Shown in pieces: positions 46,701 through 57,100 of a stretch of DNA of 64,000 nt. The translations under genes and the position numbers were made by a program. The stretch spans positions 248,001-312,000 of the forward strand of contig NC_064005.1 of assembly GCF_932276165.1 (NCBI RefSeq), given 5' to 3'. The notes below the pieces were generated by a model. It was not told the origin of the DNA, searched no databases, and worked only from the letters and a program-made list of their open reading frames with translations. Position 1 is the stretch's first letter. Each line of letters opens with the position of its first letter. This DNA is from Plutella xylostella. Taxonomy: Eukaryota; Arthropoda; Insecta; Lepidoptera; Plutellidae.

Positions 46701-47624
46701 TCAAATTATGGGGGTGAGCAAATTTTCAGTTTCAGTAGCTGTCAAATTCAAAAGCCACTCAGTAATAGATAATTTACAATTTCGCAACTGAAGGGGATAT
46801 ATGTTAATTTCTTTGTTAATCTTATTATAAAGACGTGCACTTATTACTTTAAAGTGACGTTGTGCTAAGGCTGTTTTATGTGAGGGAACTTTGCAGACAA
46901 GGTCATATCTACGTTTTAGTTTTATATGGTTTAGGTCATATATAATGGAAGTATGCTGTCTTAAAACTATCTGAAGAATAAAGAGCTGTCTGACGGTCAG
47001 AACTCGACTTTCCTGGTATAGTTTGGTTGTTGGGTATATAAAAGGTTTATTTGATAATACCTTCAACACAGCTCTTTGTGCCCTTTCAAGGCTAAGAAAT
47101 GATGTAATACCGGCACCACCCCAGGCAGAAATCCCATAAGATAAGATTGATTGAGCAAGCGCATGGTAAACCATAAAAATTGTATTTGTAGGAGCAGAAG
47201 ATCGAAGTTTCTTAAATACATAGATCAGCTTTCTGACACGAGGTTTAAGATACTCAATGTGCTGCTTCCAGCTTAGTGTATTGTCTATCATAACACCCAA
47301 ATACTTGACGCATGAGGAGCGTTCCAGCTTTAAGCAGTTGCAATCTTCTTCTACTTTAGTACATGTGGAGTTATGTGCTTTAAGATGATAAGATTCTAAT
47401 GGGGGTTGATTATAGGCTCTGGCGCTGAAGGTAATAAATTGAGATTTGTCAATATTAAGTGTAAGAAGATTAGCAGAAAACCAGGACATTACTGTTTTAA
47501 TAGCATTTTCGGCATTTTGATGTGCTTTTTCCCATGTCTTCCCTCTGATTAGAAGCGCTGTGTCATCAGCATACGCTATGATCTTACAGTAAGGAATTTG
47601 CAGATTGCAGAGGTTGTTTATATA
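46701..47624 (-). pseudogene. Outer LINE ORF2, C-terminal part
   Basis: Resumes the RT exactly where the upstream part was cut: INNLCNLQIPYCK and then the catalytic IIAYADDTALLIRGK. It continues with KSQFITFSARA, SCVKYLGVMIDNTLSWKQH and LSYGISAWGGAG to a stop at 46701. The listed ATG at 47489 is only an internal methionine. Confidence 0.85.
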
Positions 47625-47809
47625 ATATAATAATAATATAATAATATAATAATAAATTCTTTATTTCAGGATATTTCCCATATAGTTTACAAATTGAAAT
47701 ATACATTAAAAATTAAAATATAAATTAGTATCACATAATACAGTCAAATAATATAAAAAATAAAAATAACTTATAATTATTGCATTTAGGTACACATAAT
47801 ACCTACGTA

Positions 47810-50623
47810 CTATTTACGGTTAGCGTCCTGCTGCACAGAGCGCCAGTGCGATTGAATAGGACTCGTCACATCATCGCAAATGTTTTTGAGGATTGCGTTA
47901 CCAGTATTGCGTAGCCGCATCCAGAATGAGGCCACACGAGCCCGAATTATAGCGAAGAAGTCGGGCACCCGCGCCTCAGCGAACATGCTCGACGCGCTAC
48001 AAAAACGCGGATGTTTGAGGAGGATACGGAACGCGTCATTGTACTGTATCCTCAGCGCACTGTAAGATCTCCTGGTGTAGTTGGTCCACAGGTGACAGGT
48101 GTAAAGATTTTGACAGTACGCCCGAAAGAGGGTTATCTTAACGTCTGGCGTGCACCTGTGGAACCGGCGTGCGAGCATGTTGCACCGAGCCGCGAGCGCC
48201 CTCCTCTCACGTTCGAGGTCTTCCTCATCTCTGAGGTCCTCCGTAAGCCAGTGGCCAAGGTATTTAAAGCGCTGCACCCTACGCACTGGGGAACCATCCA
48301 ACCTAACCTCAGGTACCCTCGCCGGACCTCCCAACGCCTTGAAAACCATCATTTCAGTCTTTTTTACATTGTACATCAGTCCATGTTCAACAGCATATTG
48401 CTCACAGACTGATACCAACTTTCTGAGGCCATTGATTGACGGGCTGAGAAGCACCATATCGTCTGCATAACTGAGATTATTAACACAAACCCCAGCCACG
48501 TGACATCCTATCTTGGTGCTCCTCAGCTCCCCGATCAGATCATTAATATAGACGTTGAAGAGGTCCGGCGAGGTTAACCCCCCTTGACGCACTCCGCATT
48601 CTAGTCTGTAGTCACTAGATGTCGAGTCGCCCCACCGTACCGCGTTTGTTTGGTCACCGTACCAATATCTCAACAGACTCACTATCTCCTTCGGGACATC
48701 TGAGCTCAGCAATTTGGTCCAGAGAATTTCATAATTAACTAAATCAAACGCCTTGCTCAGGTCCAGGAAGCAGGCGTAAACAGATGTATCCCTTTTTACA
48801 TAGTAGTTAACTGTGTGCTTTAGACCTAGTATAGCTGAGTCCGTTGAGACACCGGGACGGAAACCAAACTGAGCATCGTCAATCTTTATGTTCCCGGACA
48901 GTGCAGGTTGCAGCAAGCGCTCCAATAACTTCCCCACCACAGTACCCAGAGATATGGGTCGATAGTTGCCGGCCGACCCGAGATCACCAGTTTTGTTTTT
49001 CGGTACTGGAACAACTATGGTCTTCGTCATTGCAGCTGGTAGGTAGCTATACCGCATACACATATTAAATAATACACACAGCTTTTTCGAAAGCTCCGAT
49101 CCCGCACAGACTAGATGCTCCACACCTAGGCCGTCGTGCCCCGGAGACTTACCTCTCTTCATACGTGCTATCGCCTTCGCGACATCAGATGGCGTATATT
49201 GCATACATTGTTCTACCGGAACACGCGCCTCAACCCCCTTGTGGCAGCTAGCCTGCACGGGACGCGGGTCTACCTTGAACCGGCCAGCAAACATAGACGC
49301 AACATCCCCAGGATTCTGCAGCCCCTCCACTGAAACTGGCAAGGAATTTTGATACTGTAGCTTTTTAGTGGCGTTCCAGAATTTTGAGAAGTTTTTCTCA
49401 TTGCGGTGTGTAGCTAGGATATCCATTTTTATTCTGTCTTCATTATTCTGGCACCATTTTAGCTTGTTTTTAAAATTAGCCCGACTAGAACGCATGTCGC
49501 TAAATAGAACACCGCCTGAAGGTTTGCCAGCCGCCACCCAACACTGGTAACGCAACCTAGCCTCCCGATGACTATCCTTGACGTGACGATTCCAGCCTAA
49601 GATCTGTTTTTTCTTTCTATGTGCAACAGGATTGAGACGCTTACTTACAATAGAAGCAGTTTGCATAATATTTATAATTTTTCCATACATTTTGTCAATT
49701 AAATCTAAGTGCATATTTATATTCTTGCAACAATCATTCACACAATCTTTGCAAATTTCATCTAACACACACATTTTGGTCAAGTTCTCCTTACAGTAAT
49801 TATAATACATATTGGCTTCATTAGAATCACGATTGCCCCAAACAACATCATTACTTCGACAGAATCCATTGCTCATCTCCGCCGATAGATAACAAATATC
49901 ACAGATAACGCATAACGGTAGATGGTCGGACCACATGACGTCATACATAACATACGCAGACGTCACAGATTTCCAGGCAGCCTTGGTTGTAATACAGTGA
50001 TCAAGCCACCGGCGGGATCCGTTTGCCTCACTTATAAAAGTGTAGGTATCGGACTCTTTACCCAGGATGTTCATATCTACACATTCCCAGTGTTGTTCCG
50101 TGCTGAAACTAGATAGCTCTGCGCCAAAACTCGCACTAGGGTGTGCATTATAGTCACCCATAACATAAGCACTTGCAATACCCGAATCCTCTATTATAGC
50201 ATTAATCTTGCCTAAGCAATCTGTGAAGTCTTGCCTATTTTCCACGCTGTCAGTGGGCATATATACCGAAAATACGAGAAAGGAACGGAAACCATCACTT
50301 ATGCTGATAGCTGCAATCCTGTCACTAGCGCAGTCCACAACAGAAACCTTAGGGAATTTTGACTTACGCCACAGTAAGGCCAATCCACCATACGGCCGTC
50401 CTCGCAGTATACCTAACGACGTGTCCACAGATGATTTCGCTGTACAGCTAAAATCATTGTCAATTTCATTCACGAAATTAAGTTCGTGAGGTAACAACCA
50501 CGTTTCTTGCAACGCTATTATGTCAAAATTACGGCATAGGTCTCTCACATGGTGGACTGACCTTTTGACAGACTTACAGTTAAATGTAACCATAGTAATT
50601 TTAGTTTTAGATGTACTATCCAT
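47810..50623 (-). CDS. Inner LINE ORF2: endonuclease and reverse transcriptase, 937 aa
   Basis: The N-terminal domain (about residues 8-235) is an AP-type endonuclease: VTFNCKSVKR, IIALQETWLL, YVMGDYNAHPS, WLDHCITT and SDHLPL. The reverse transcriptase occupies about residues 480-760: MKRGKSPGHDGL, YRPISLGTVVGKLLER, ACFLDLSKAFDLVNYE, CGVRQGGLTSPDLF and the catalytic YADDMVLLSP at about residue 717. A C-terminal region with RFKYLGHWLTEDL and Cys/His-containing stretches follows. The endonuclease nicks chromosomal DNA and the RT copies the element RNA there. All main motifs are present and the frame is unbroken. The clade within jockey/CR1-like LINEs is not fixed. Confidence 0.88.
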   Translation of the reverse strand: MDSTSKTKITMVTFNCKSVKRSVHHVRDLCRNFDIIALQETWLLPHELNFVNEIDNDFSCTAKSSVDTSLGILRGRPYGGLALLWRKSKFPKVSVVDCASDRIAAISISDGFRSFLVFSVYMPTDSVENRQDFTDCLGKINAIIEDSGIASAYVMGDYNAHPSASFGAELSSFSTEQHWECVDMNILGKESDTYTFISEANGSRRWLDHCITTKAAWKSVTSAYVMYDVMWSDHLPLCVICDICYLSAEMSNGFCRSNDVVWGNRDSNEANMYYNYCKENLTKMCVLDEICKDCVNDCCKNINMHLDLIDKMYGKIINIMQTASIVSKRLNPVAHRKKKQILGWNRHVKDSHREARLRYQCWVAAGKPSGGVLFSDMRSSRANFKNKLKWCQNNEDRIKMDILATHRNEKNFSKFWNATKKLQYQNSLPVSVEGLQNPGDVASMFAGRFKVDPRPVQASCHKGVEARVPVEQCMQYTPSDVAKAIARMKRGKSPGHDGLGVEHLVCAGSELSKKLCVLFNMCMRYSYLPAAMTKTIVVPVPKNKTGDLGSAGNYRPISLGTVVGKLLERLLQPALSGNIKIDDAQFGFRPGVSTDSAILGLKHTVNYYVKRDTSVYACFLDLSKAFDLVNYEILWTKLLSSDVPKEIVSLLRYWYGDQTNAVRWGDSTSSDYRLECGVRQGGLTSPDLFNVYINDLIGELRSTKIGCHVAGVCVNNLSYADDMVLLSPSINGLRKLVSVCEQYAVEHGLMYNVKKTEMMVFKALGGPARVPEVRLDGSPVRRVQRFKYLGHWLTEDLRDEEDLERERRALAARCNMLARRFHRCTPDVKITLFRAYCQNLYTCHLWTNYTRRSYSALRIQYNDAFRILLKHPRFCSASSMFAEARVPDFFAIIRARVASFWMRLRNTGNAILKNICDDVTSPIQSHWRSVQQDANRK

Positions 50624-50628
50624 TATAG

Positions 50629-51687
50629 TTAAGATTTAACAACATTCATGATTCGCTCACGGAACCGTCTGTATTTAATACCAGGCGGCCAAAAGTCACT
50701 GGCTAAAAATGTGTCTAATTTATCCTGTAAAATGGTTACCTTGAATGAGTTAAAGTTGGACTCATGATTTTGTTTGAGTAATTCTACATTAATACAATGT
50801 TCATTCATGTCAGAAATATGCTCCTTTATATCTTCCGTAGTCGTTATTTTCTTCAGTCGGGATATGTAAATAGCAGCGGTTGTTTCAATAACTTGAAGTT
50901 TGCTAGGTTTTATCGCCGATCCGGTCATGTTGTTGATGCGCCTACGTTTTTTCCTCTGAACAATAGTAAAACTATCATCAAGCTTTACGGCACTCGACTG
51001 AGGGTTGATTTTCGCTAATTGTTGAGTCGCTGACGCTTGAGATAGCGACGTCACTGCAATGTCTCGATACGATAGTCTCCGAACCGGTTCTGAACTAGAC
51101 CGGCCGCTGTGCACAGGCGAGCTCCCGTTACCGCTTTGCATGTTATCAATCTTATCAGCGATTTTCGTTACGTTAACTTTATTTAGGCATGCTTGTGATG
51201 TACAGCTTTTCGTTTCTAGTTTAGAAACTGACTGACTGAGACGAGTTAAGTCTGTGTTCATCTTAGCCTCGAACCCAATAAATTCAGATTTCGATACAGT
51301 CTCATTACGAATATTTTGCAAGTCGTTTTTCATACAGATAAGGTCCTTCATGAAACGGGTGACATCTATGTGGTCAAAGGTGACAGGCGGAAGCTTGTTC
51401 AGGTCTTGGGCCACATAAATCGGTTGTAGTTCTGGGGCGATTTCTCTGAAGATCTTGATAACATCTTTTATGTTTTTCTTCCGTTTATCGTCACCTTTCC
51501 GTAGGATACATCTGCCACAGTTAGGCAAACTCTCGTACAATTGGTTTTTGCTGTCCTCCACCACACTGTCGGTAAAGTGAGTTGCGCAAATTTGTACTAA
51601 ACTTACATCGTCAAGCACGTCAACTTTGTTTTGCACAAAGGTCAAAAATTCGTTGATTATAATACTTCTACCAGCCATTATAAGCAC
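50629..51687 (-). CDS. Inner LINE ORF1 protein, 352 aa
   Basis: This is the first frame of the inner LINE. The start may be at MLIMAGRS or the ATG three codons later (MAGRS), which has the better protein start. It contains a Cys pair (NCGRCILRKGDDKRKK), a Lys/Arg-rich patch (VQRKKRRRINNM at about residues 235-250) and a coiled-coil-prone middle with Ser repeats. The C-terminal segment YISRLKKITTTEDIKEHI looks like a small RNA-recognition fold. Its role would be RNA binding during retrotransposition, inferred from position. Only 5 nt separate its stop from the ORF2 ATG, suggesting termination-reinitiation. The exact family was not recognised. Confidence 0.7.
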   Translation of the reverse strand: MLIMAGRSIIINEFLTFVQNKVDVLDDVSLVQICATHFTDSVVEDSKNQLYESLPNCGRCILRKGDDKRKKNIKDVIKIFREIAPELQPIYVAQDLNKLPPVTFDHIDVTRFMKDLICMKNDLQNIRNETVSKSEFIGFEAKMNTDLTRLSQSVSKLETKSCTSQACLNKVNVTKIADKIDNMQSGNGSSPVHSGRSSSEPVRRLSYRDIAVTSLSQASATQQLAKINPQSSAVKLDDSFTIVQRKKRRRINNMTGSAIKPSKLQVIETTAAIYISRLKKITTTEDIKEHISDMNEHCINVELLKQNHESNFNSFKVTILQDKLDTFLASDFWPPGIKYRRFRERIMNVVKS

Positions 51688-51796
51688 TCAAAAGCTTTAT
51701 TCATTAATTGACGACATTTGTGTCACGTTTACTATTATTTATTACGCACGAAACGCGGTGCAAACGTCTTGCCGATGCGGGGGCAAGCGGAGACTG

Positions 51797-53828
51797 TATA
51801 AATCAAGAAGAGGGTCGGGCCCAGGACACTCCCCTGTGGAACTCCAAAAGATAGGTTTTTATCTTCACTAGTTAATTTATCAATGGTGACACACTGCGAA
51901 CGGTTAGTCAGATAGTCTCTAAAAATATCAAGTGCCATTCCTCTTATTCCTATGTGGTATAGTCGTTCTAACAGTATGGGGATAGATACTGTGTCGAATG
52001 CCTTTGATAAATCAAGAAAAATCCCTATAGTTTTAACTCGCTCATCTACGCATTCAATCACAGTATTTGTGAGATCAAGTAAAGCATCTTCCGCAGATTT
52101 TCCTGCCTGAAAACCGTACTGATTTTTGGATATAATATTGTATTTGGTCATAAAATTTACGAGTCTTGAATTTAATACCTTTTCCAGGACTTTGGATAAG
52201 GTAGTCAGGACTGATATCGGTCTATAATTGTTAACTGTTTCCCTGTCTCCTGACTTGAAGACAGGGTGTACTATGGCTTTTTTAAAGACAGAAGGGAATA
52301 CTCCAGAGTTGATGCATAGGTTACAGATATGGGTCAGGAGTGGTACAATGTACTGTCGCGATGCCTTAATGACAGAAGATGATATACCATCCCAACCAAC
52401 CGCACAATCACTGCGCAAACTTAGGATGATCCTATTAATTTCGTCGTCAGATGTTTCGATTATAGCCATAGAATCACAGTTCGGCTCAGCACAGTTTATA
52501 TTTCTGTCCTTTTTGGTGGCTGGCGTAAATTTTTCCGCTAGATTTTTCCCAACATTAACAAAGAAATCATTAACAGCATTAATAGATGCTGCTGGGTCAG
52601 CTTTTATTTTTAAAAGTTCCACAGGAGGAGAGCGGGGACGTTCTAAGTTTGATACTTTTTTAATTACTTCCCATGTCGCTTTAGGGTTGTTTTTTGCTTT
52701 GTCGAACTCGTTCTGCTCATAAGCTCGTTTTATTCTCTTTAAAAGATTGTTACAGAAGTTACGGTATCTTGTGAAGGTGACATGTAAGGTCATATTTTCT
52801 GGATATTTTTTTGAGTTTTTGTGAAGTTTATCACGGTTTCTGATACATTTTAGTAGACCCGGTGTTATCCACGGTTTTATTGTTCTTTTCCGTCTGGCTA
52901 ATCTAATAATTTGAGTATTCTCCTGAATAATTGAAGAAATGGTTGCAACCAACAACTCAGCTGCATGATTTGGATCAGTAGATTTCATGACAGGCGAGAA
53001 ATCAGTGTTTTTTATATCATTGATAATCGCTGGTCTATCTATTTTAGTAATTGATTCATTTGTCTTTGTAGTTTTTGTCTGAATATCAGTACCAAAAAAG
53101 ATAGGGGCATGGTCAAGGGGAGAGCTAATATCAAGTACAAGGGTGGTGGAGTCTGATTTAGTTCTTAACATGACGTGGTCGATGCAGGTTTTCTCGCGAG
53201 TTGGGAATTGATGTGCGGGGAGAAGCCCGAAGGCCGCTAGCGGTTCTAGGTAGTCGTCAGCATCTATACGATTTGACGGGTCAGGAATTATATTAATGTT
53301 CATATCTCCTATTAAGGCTAGTGATCTAAATTGGGATAGAGTCGGTAGCAACCCATTTAGACTTTTCATGAAGTTACCTATATTGTTTGTCTGGGGTGAT
53401 CGGTATATTGCTATCAACGCCACCTCACTTTTATATTTTAGAATAAGACAGTTTGCATCTGATAAGGTATAATTACAAACGCAGTAGTCAAGTTTTTTCC
53501 TAACGTATAACACCACACCATCATTTTGATTGTTAGAATTGGAACAATAACAACAAAAACCGTCCAACACAGGAAGCGTCAAATTTTTACTCAGCCAACA
53601 TTCAGTAAGTATGATGACGTCGCATGAGATATCTATTCTACTAAGTAAAACTATTAACTCATTGAAATTATGTCCAATGCTACGAATATTCCAATGTACA
53701 ACGTTTAGGTAACAACGTTTTTTATTTAAATACGAGGAGCATTGTTCAGGTGTGCATATGAACGCATTTGATCCCGACATACTGTCCAGATCCGCGGCTA
53801 TTTTAATTATATTATTGTTTAAAGACAT
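51797..53828 (-). pseudogene. Outer LINE ORF2, N-terminal part (endonuclease and start of reverse transcriptase)
   Basis: The start codon ATG is at 53828-53826; an in-frame stop occurs 30-odd bases upstream in the LINE spacer, supporting this start. It begins the endonuclease at VVHWNIRSIGHNFNEL, with ILTECWL, ALIGDMNINI and the DHAPI catalytic segment. RT motifs follow: YRPISVLTTLSKVLEK, KNQYGFQAGKS, GIFLDLSKAFDTVS and FGVPQGSVLGPTLFLIY. The frame then runs into the inner LINE at 51796 and stops artificially at 51735. Confidence 0.85.
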
Positions 53829-53832
53829 ACTA
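53828..53832. repeat. Target-site duplication TACTA, left copy
   Basis: 5 bp directly before the LTR, repeated at 62558-62562. Its first base is the A of the outer LINE ORF2 start codon on the - strand. Confidence 0.85.
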
Positions 53833-54085
53833 TGTTGGGGTTTCCAACTGATAATGAGGATGATAATTGATAAGATGATGTTTAAAGAAGAGAAATATTT
53901 ATTTACCGAAAGACTATGCTAATGATAGATTATAGCTAAATGATAATGAGTACGCGTCAACCGTGATTCCGATACAAACGTGAACTAAAGTAAATTATAA
54001 TAATAAGTAAGTTGACGCGCGAACTGATGATGTTGCAGAAATAATTAGATAGGTATTTACTTAACCATGTACGGTGTTCCGTACA
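53833..54085 (-). repeat. BEL/Pao 3' LTR
   Basis: 253 bp, TG...CA ends, same sequence as 62305-62557 on reading both. It is rich in tgat motifs; no AATAAA is evident. Confidence 0.93.
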
Positions 54086-54096
54086 TACTCCCGCAC
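54086..54096 (-). promoter_or_regulatory. Candidate polypurine tract
   Basis: The coding strand has gtgcgggagta immediately before the 3' LTR, the position of the plus-strand primer. Confidence 0.45.
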
Positions 54097-54197
54097 TGAA
54101 TGAGGAAACTAACAGATTTTTGATAAAAACTCAATTAAACGAGAATGATGAGATGATACTAAACTACTAACAAGATGATAAACAATATTCTTAAATG

Positions 54198-57100
54198 CTA
54201 CGAATGTATGATGATATCGTTAAAATTAAACCGCGTTTTGTTACGTCCGTTAGCACTTTGCTTTCCACTTGCGCCTGACGGCTCAATTATATTAAATTTC
54301 GAATATTGCCCTTCACTCCCGCACTGATTATCACTACCACTGATACACTGCGAGCTCGAGGCTCTATCATGTTCATAACACACATTCACTCTACACTCTG
54401 ACGTGGCCCCGGCACCTGCCAGGTGCACGGGGGTGCGCGCCGGGGGCGCGGGCGCGGGCGCGGGGGCCCGGGGCGCGAGGCGCGCCGTGTGTCGTCCTCG
54501 CCGCCAGCGCCGCCACGCGAAGGCTGCTCCTGCCGCCACGCAACAGCTCACTACCATGTAGATTGATATGTAATGGTGGACGTCGTGGTATGACATCTCG
54601 GCTACTGATGATCCTGCTGCTTTTAACTGCTGTATTTGCTCTCCGATGCGTTTCAGGGATGTATTGTCAGCTTCAAAATCGTCCTCTAATTTGTTTACGG
54701 GAATGGTCAAATTTATGATATTATTCATAGACGGAATCGTTTTTGTAACCAAGTCTGCTTGAACGTGAATTTTGCTGACGGGCTCTTTGTGGGAATGGAC
54801 AATGAACTCATCGCCCTTGATGACGCAGCCATGGGACAGCTTGATAATGCCGGCCTTGACGGCACGCTCTACGGTAACTTGATAATCGCACATGAACTTG
54901 AAACTACAGCTGTTGCAGCAAAAATACATGTAAGCATTTAGTTCATTCAACTTTTGCCATCTGTTTGTACATCCTTCTCTTTCGTAATAACATTGATTAG
55001 ATTTGATATCCTTGACACATAAGTTAGAGTCCATTTTCTTCTGATAAATAGGAGTTTTTGGTTCGCACAATCTAACATTGTAGTCATATTCGATGCACTG
55101 CTGTAAGTCATTCATTGACATGGGTAGGTAGGTATCTCTATGAATATTCACCGCTAGATGGTCTGCTATGGGAGTTACGCTGATCATGCTTTTTCCGATT
55201 TGTTGAGGTATGCTTATCATTTGATATATGAAGTAGTCGTCTCTGCTTACAAGTGGAATGATTATTTCAAATATTAAGTAGTCTTTTGTTACCCGTCCTT
55301 TAACTCTTAAAAGGTGATAGATTTTAGGTAATTCTGTTTGAAGATTAGTAATAGGTAGTGTCAATTCCTTTGATAACTGGCTTGATACAGTGCTCAGTTC
55401 TTCCCTTAATTGATTAGGTGTTATCAGATGAATATCAAACTTGCCATGGTAGGCATCGGTTACAGTGTCGATCAAACTGTTCTGTATGTTTTTCAAGTTA
55501 TGTAGGAGATTATTTGCAATTATAGATGATATTGTAAACTCATTAAGGTTCATTTCTCTTTGTAGTCCCTTCTGTAAAGTGTTAGACGTTTGCTCGTATT
55601 GTATGAGATGTTGATTAAATGTTTTATATTGTTTCTCCATGGACACTTCTACTCGCTTTAGTAGGTTGTATTCTGCTTCCACAACTGACGTCTGATTTCG
55701 CCAAAGTGCTCCAAGGTGATCTTGATTTTCTCTTAATAGCTGAATGTCCTTTCTATATTGTTGAGCGAACTGATCATCTAAGACTCCAAATAGGCTATTG
55801 GCGATGGAGCCCACGCCGTTGATGAGTCCTCTCCGCGGCCGTGGTCTCGCCTGGGACACAAACTGCTCTCCAAGCATCATATTATGGTAGTATTCCAATT
55901 CAGTGTAGCTGTGATGTAGCTGTAAAATGACTACTTCACACTGTTTGTTTCCTTTCATTGATGAGCAAAGGTTTTCTAAATGATTGATATATTTCTTACA
56001 TAACATGGTGCTTTGATAATATGGTTCTAGGTTGTAGTATACGATAAGTTTCCAGTTATCTTGAATTAAACGCATACTTGATAATGGGTCGAAATAAATA
56101 CTTTTATTTGTATCAAATCTTGATATATTGTATAAGTTGCTATTGTTGCAATGCGCACTTGGTACCATCATGGCGAGAAACGTCAGAGCCAGGGTAATGA
56201 AGTTTACCGAGCCAACTTTTCTAGTTTTTCTTCTTTCTGATGTTTTGGCTGTCTGTTCCTCGGTCGGGAGTTCGTCTTGCTTGGTAGACGATGCTGTCTC
56301 CGATGGATAAGAGGTTGGCAGAAGTGATATTTTACTGATCGGTCTTTTCAGTATACCATTCTTTGTTTTTAAGCTGACGACTCGGACAAATCCATCTGTA
56401 CCAGGATGAATGTCGATGACTTTACCTAAAGCCCATTTTCCTGCTGGTAGATTGGCGTCATGAATTAATACTATGTCATTCAACTTAAAGTTGGGCTGTG
56501 CTTTATGCCATTTGCTTCTAGTTGACAGTTCAGTTAGGTATTCTGACTTCCATCTCTTCCATATGTCCTGGAAGATCTTTTGGCTCAGTTGCCACCTTGT
56601 GCGTTGATCTCGCTCTGTTTCAATGATGGTAGCTACCGATCCACTTGATAAGAAATGCGACGGTGTTAGGTAGTCGAGGTCGTCTGGACTTTCAGTTAGT
56701 GTGCAGAGGGGTCGGGTGTTTAGACAGGCTTCTAATTGTGCTGTAATTGTGGATAACTCTTCATACGTAAATTTTTGTTCGCCTATGACTCGTTTCATAT
56801 GATACTTGAGTCGCTTTACAGCTCCCTCCCATAATCCTCCGGCACTAGGCCATGACGGGGCGTTAAAATGCCACTTGATATCCATCATACTGATCTCTGA
56901 TTGAAATTCGGGCTGATTGATAATTAGATTAATCATCTCCCTTTCCAGTATATTGTTGCTTCCACAAAAATTACTTCCGCAGTCGCTGTACAGATTTGTT
57001 GGGACACCTCGTCTCGCGGAGAAGCGGCGAATTGCGGCTATGGTTGCTGATGACGTCAGATCTGATACGACCTCAAAATGATACGCTTTTGTGACCATGC

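Larger units (their letters stand above)
47625..51796 (-). mobile_element. Inner non-LTR LINE (jockey/CR1-like), full length with both ORFs open
   Basis: About 4.17 kb on the - strand: 110-bp 5' UTR, ORF1 (51687-50629), ORF2 (50623-47810), and a 3' UTR with AATAAAG and an (ATTATATT)n tail. A TATA duplication flanks it (51797-51800 and 47621-47624, possibly TTATA), ambiguous because the tail is AT-rich. It cut the outer LINE's reverse transcriptase between LIY and INNL. With two intact ORFs it could be recently active. Confidence 0.88.

Noticed and set aside
46609..46791. Cys/Val-repeat protein
   Set aside because: Translation of a (GT)n microsatellite in a LINE 3' UTR.
46701..47489. Independent LINE protein of 262 aa
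   Set aside because: The methionine at 47489 is internal; the frame starts at the inner LINE junction and is the C-terminal part of the outer LINE ORF2.
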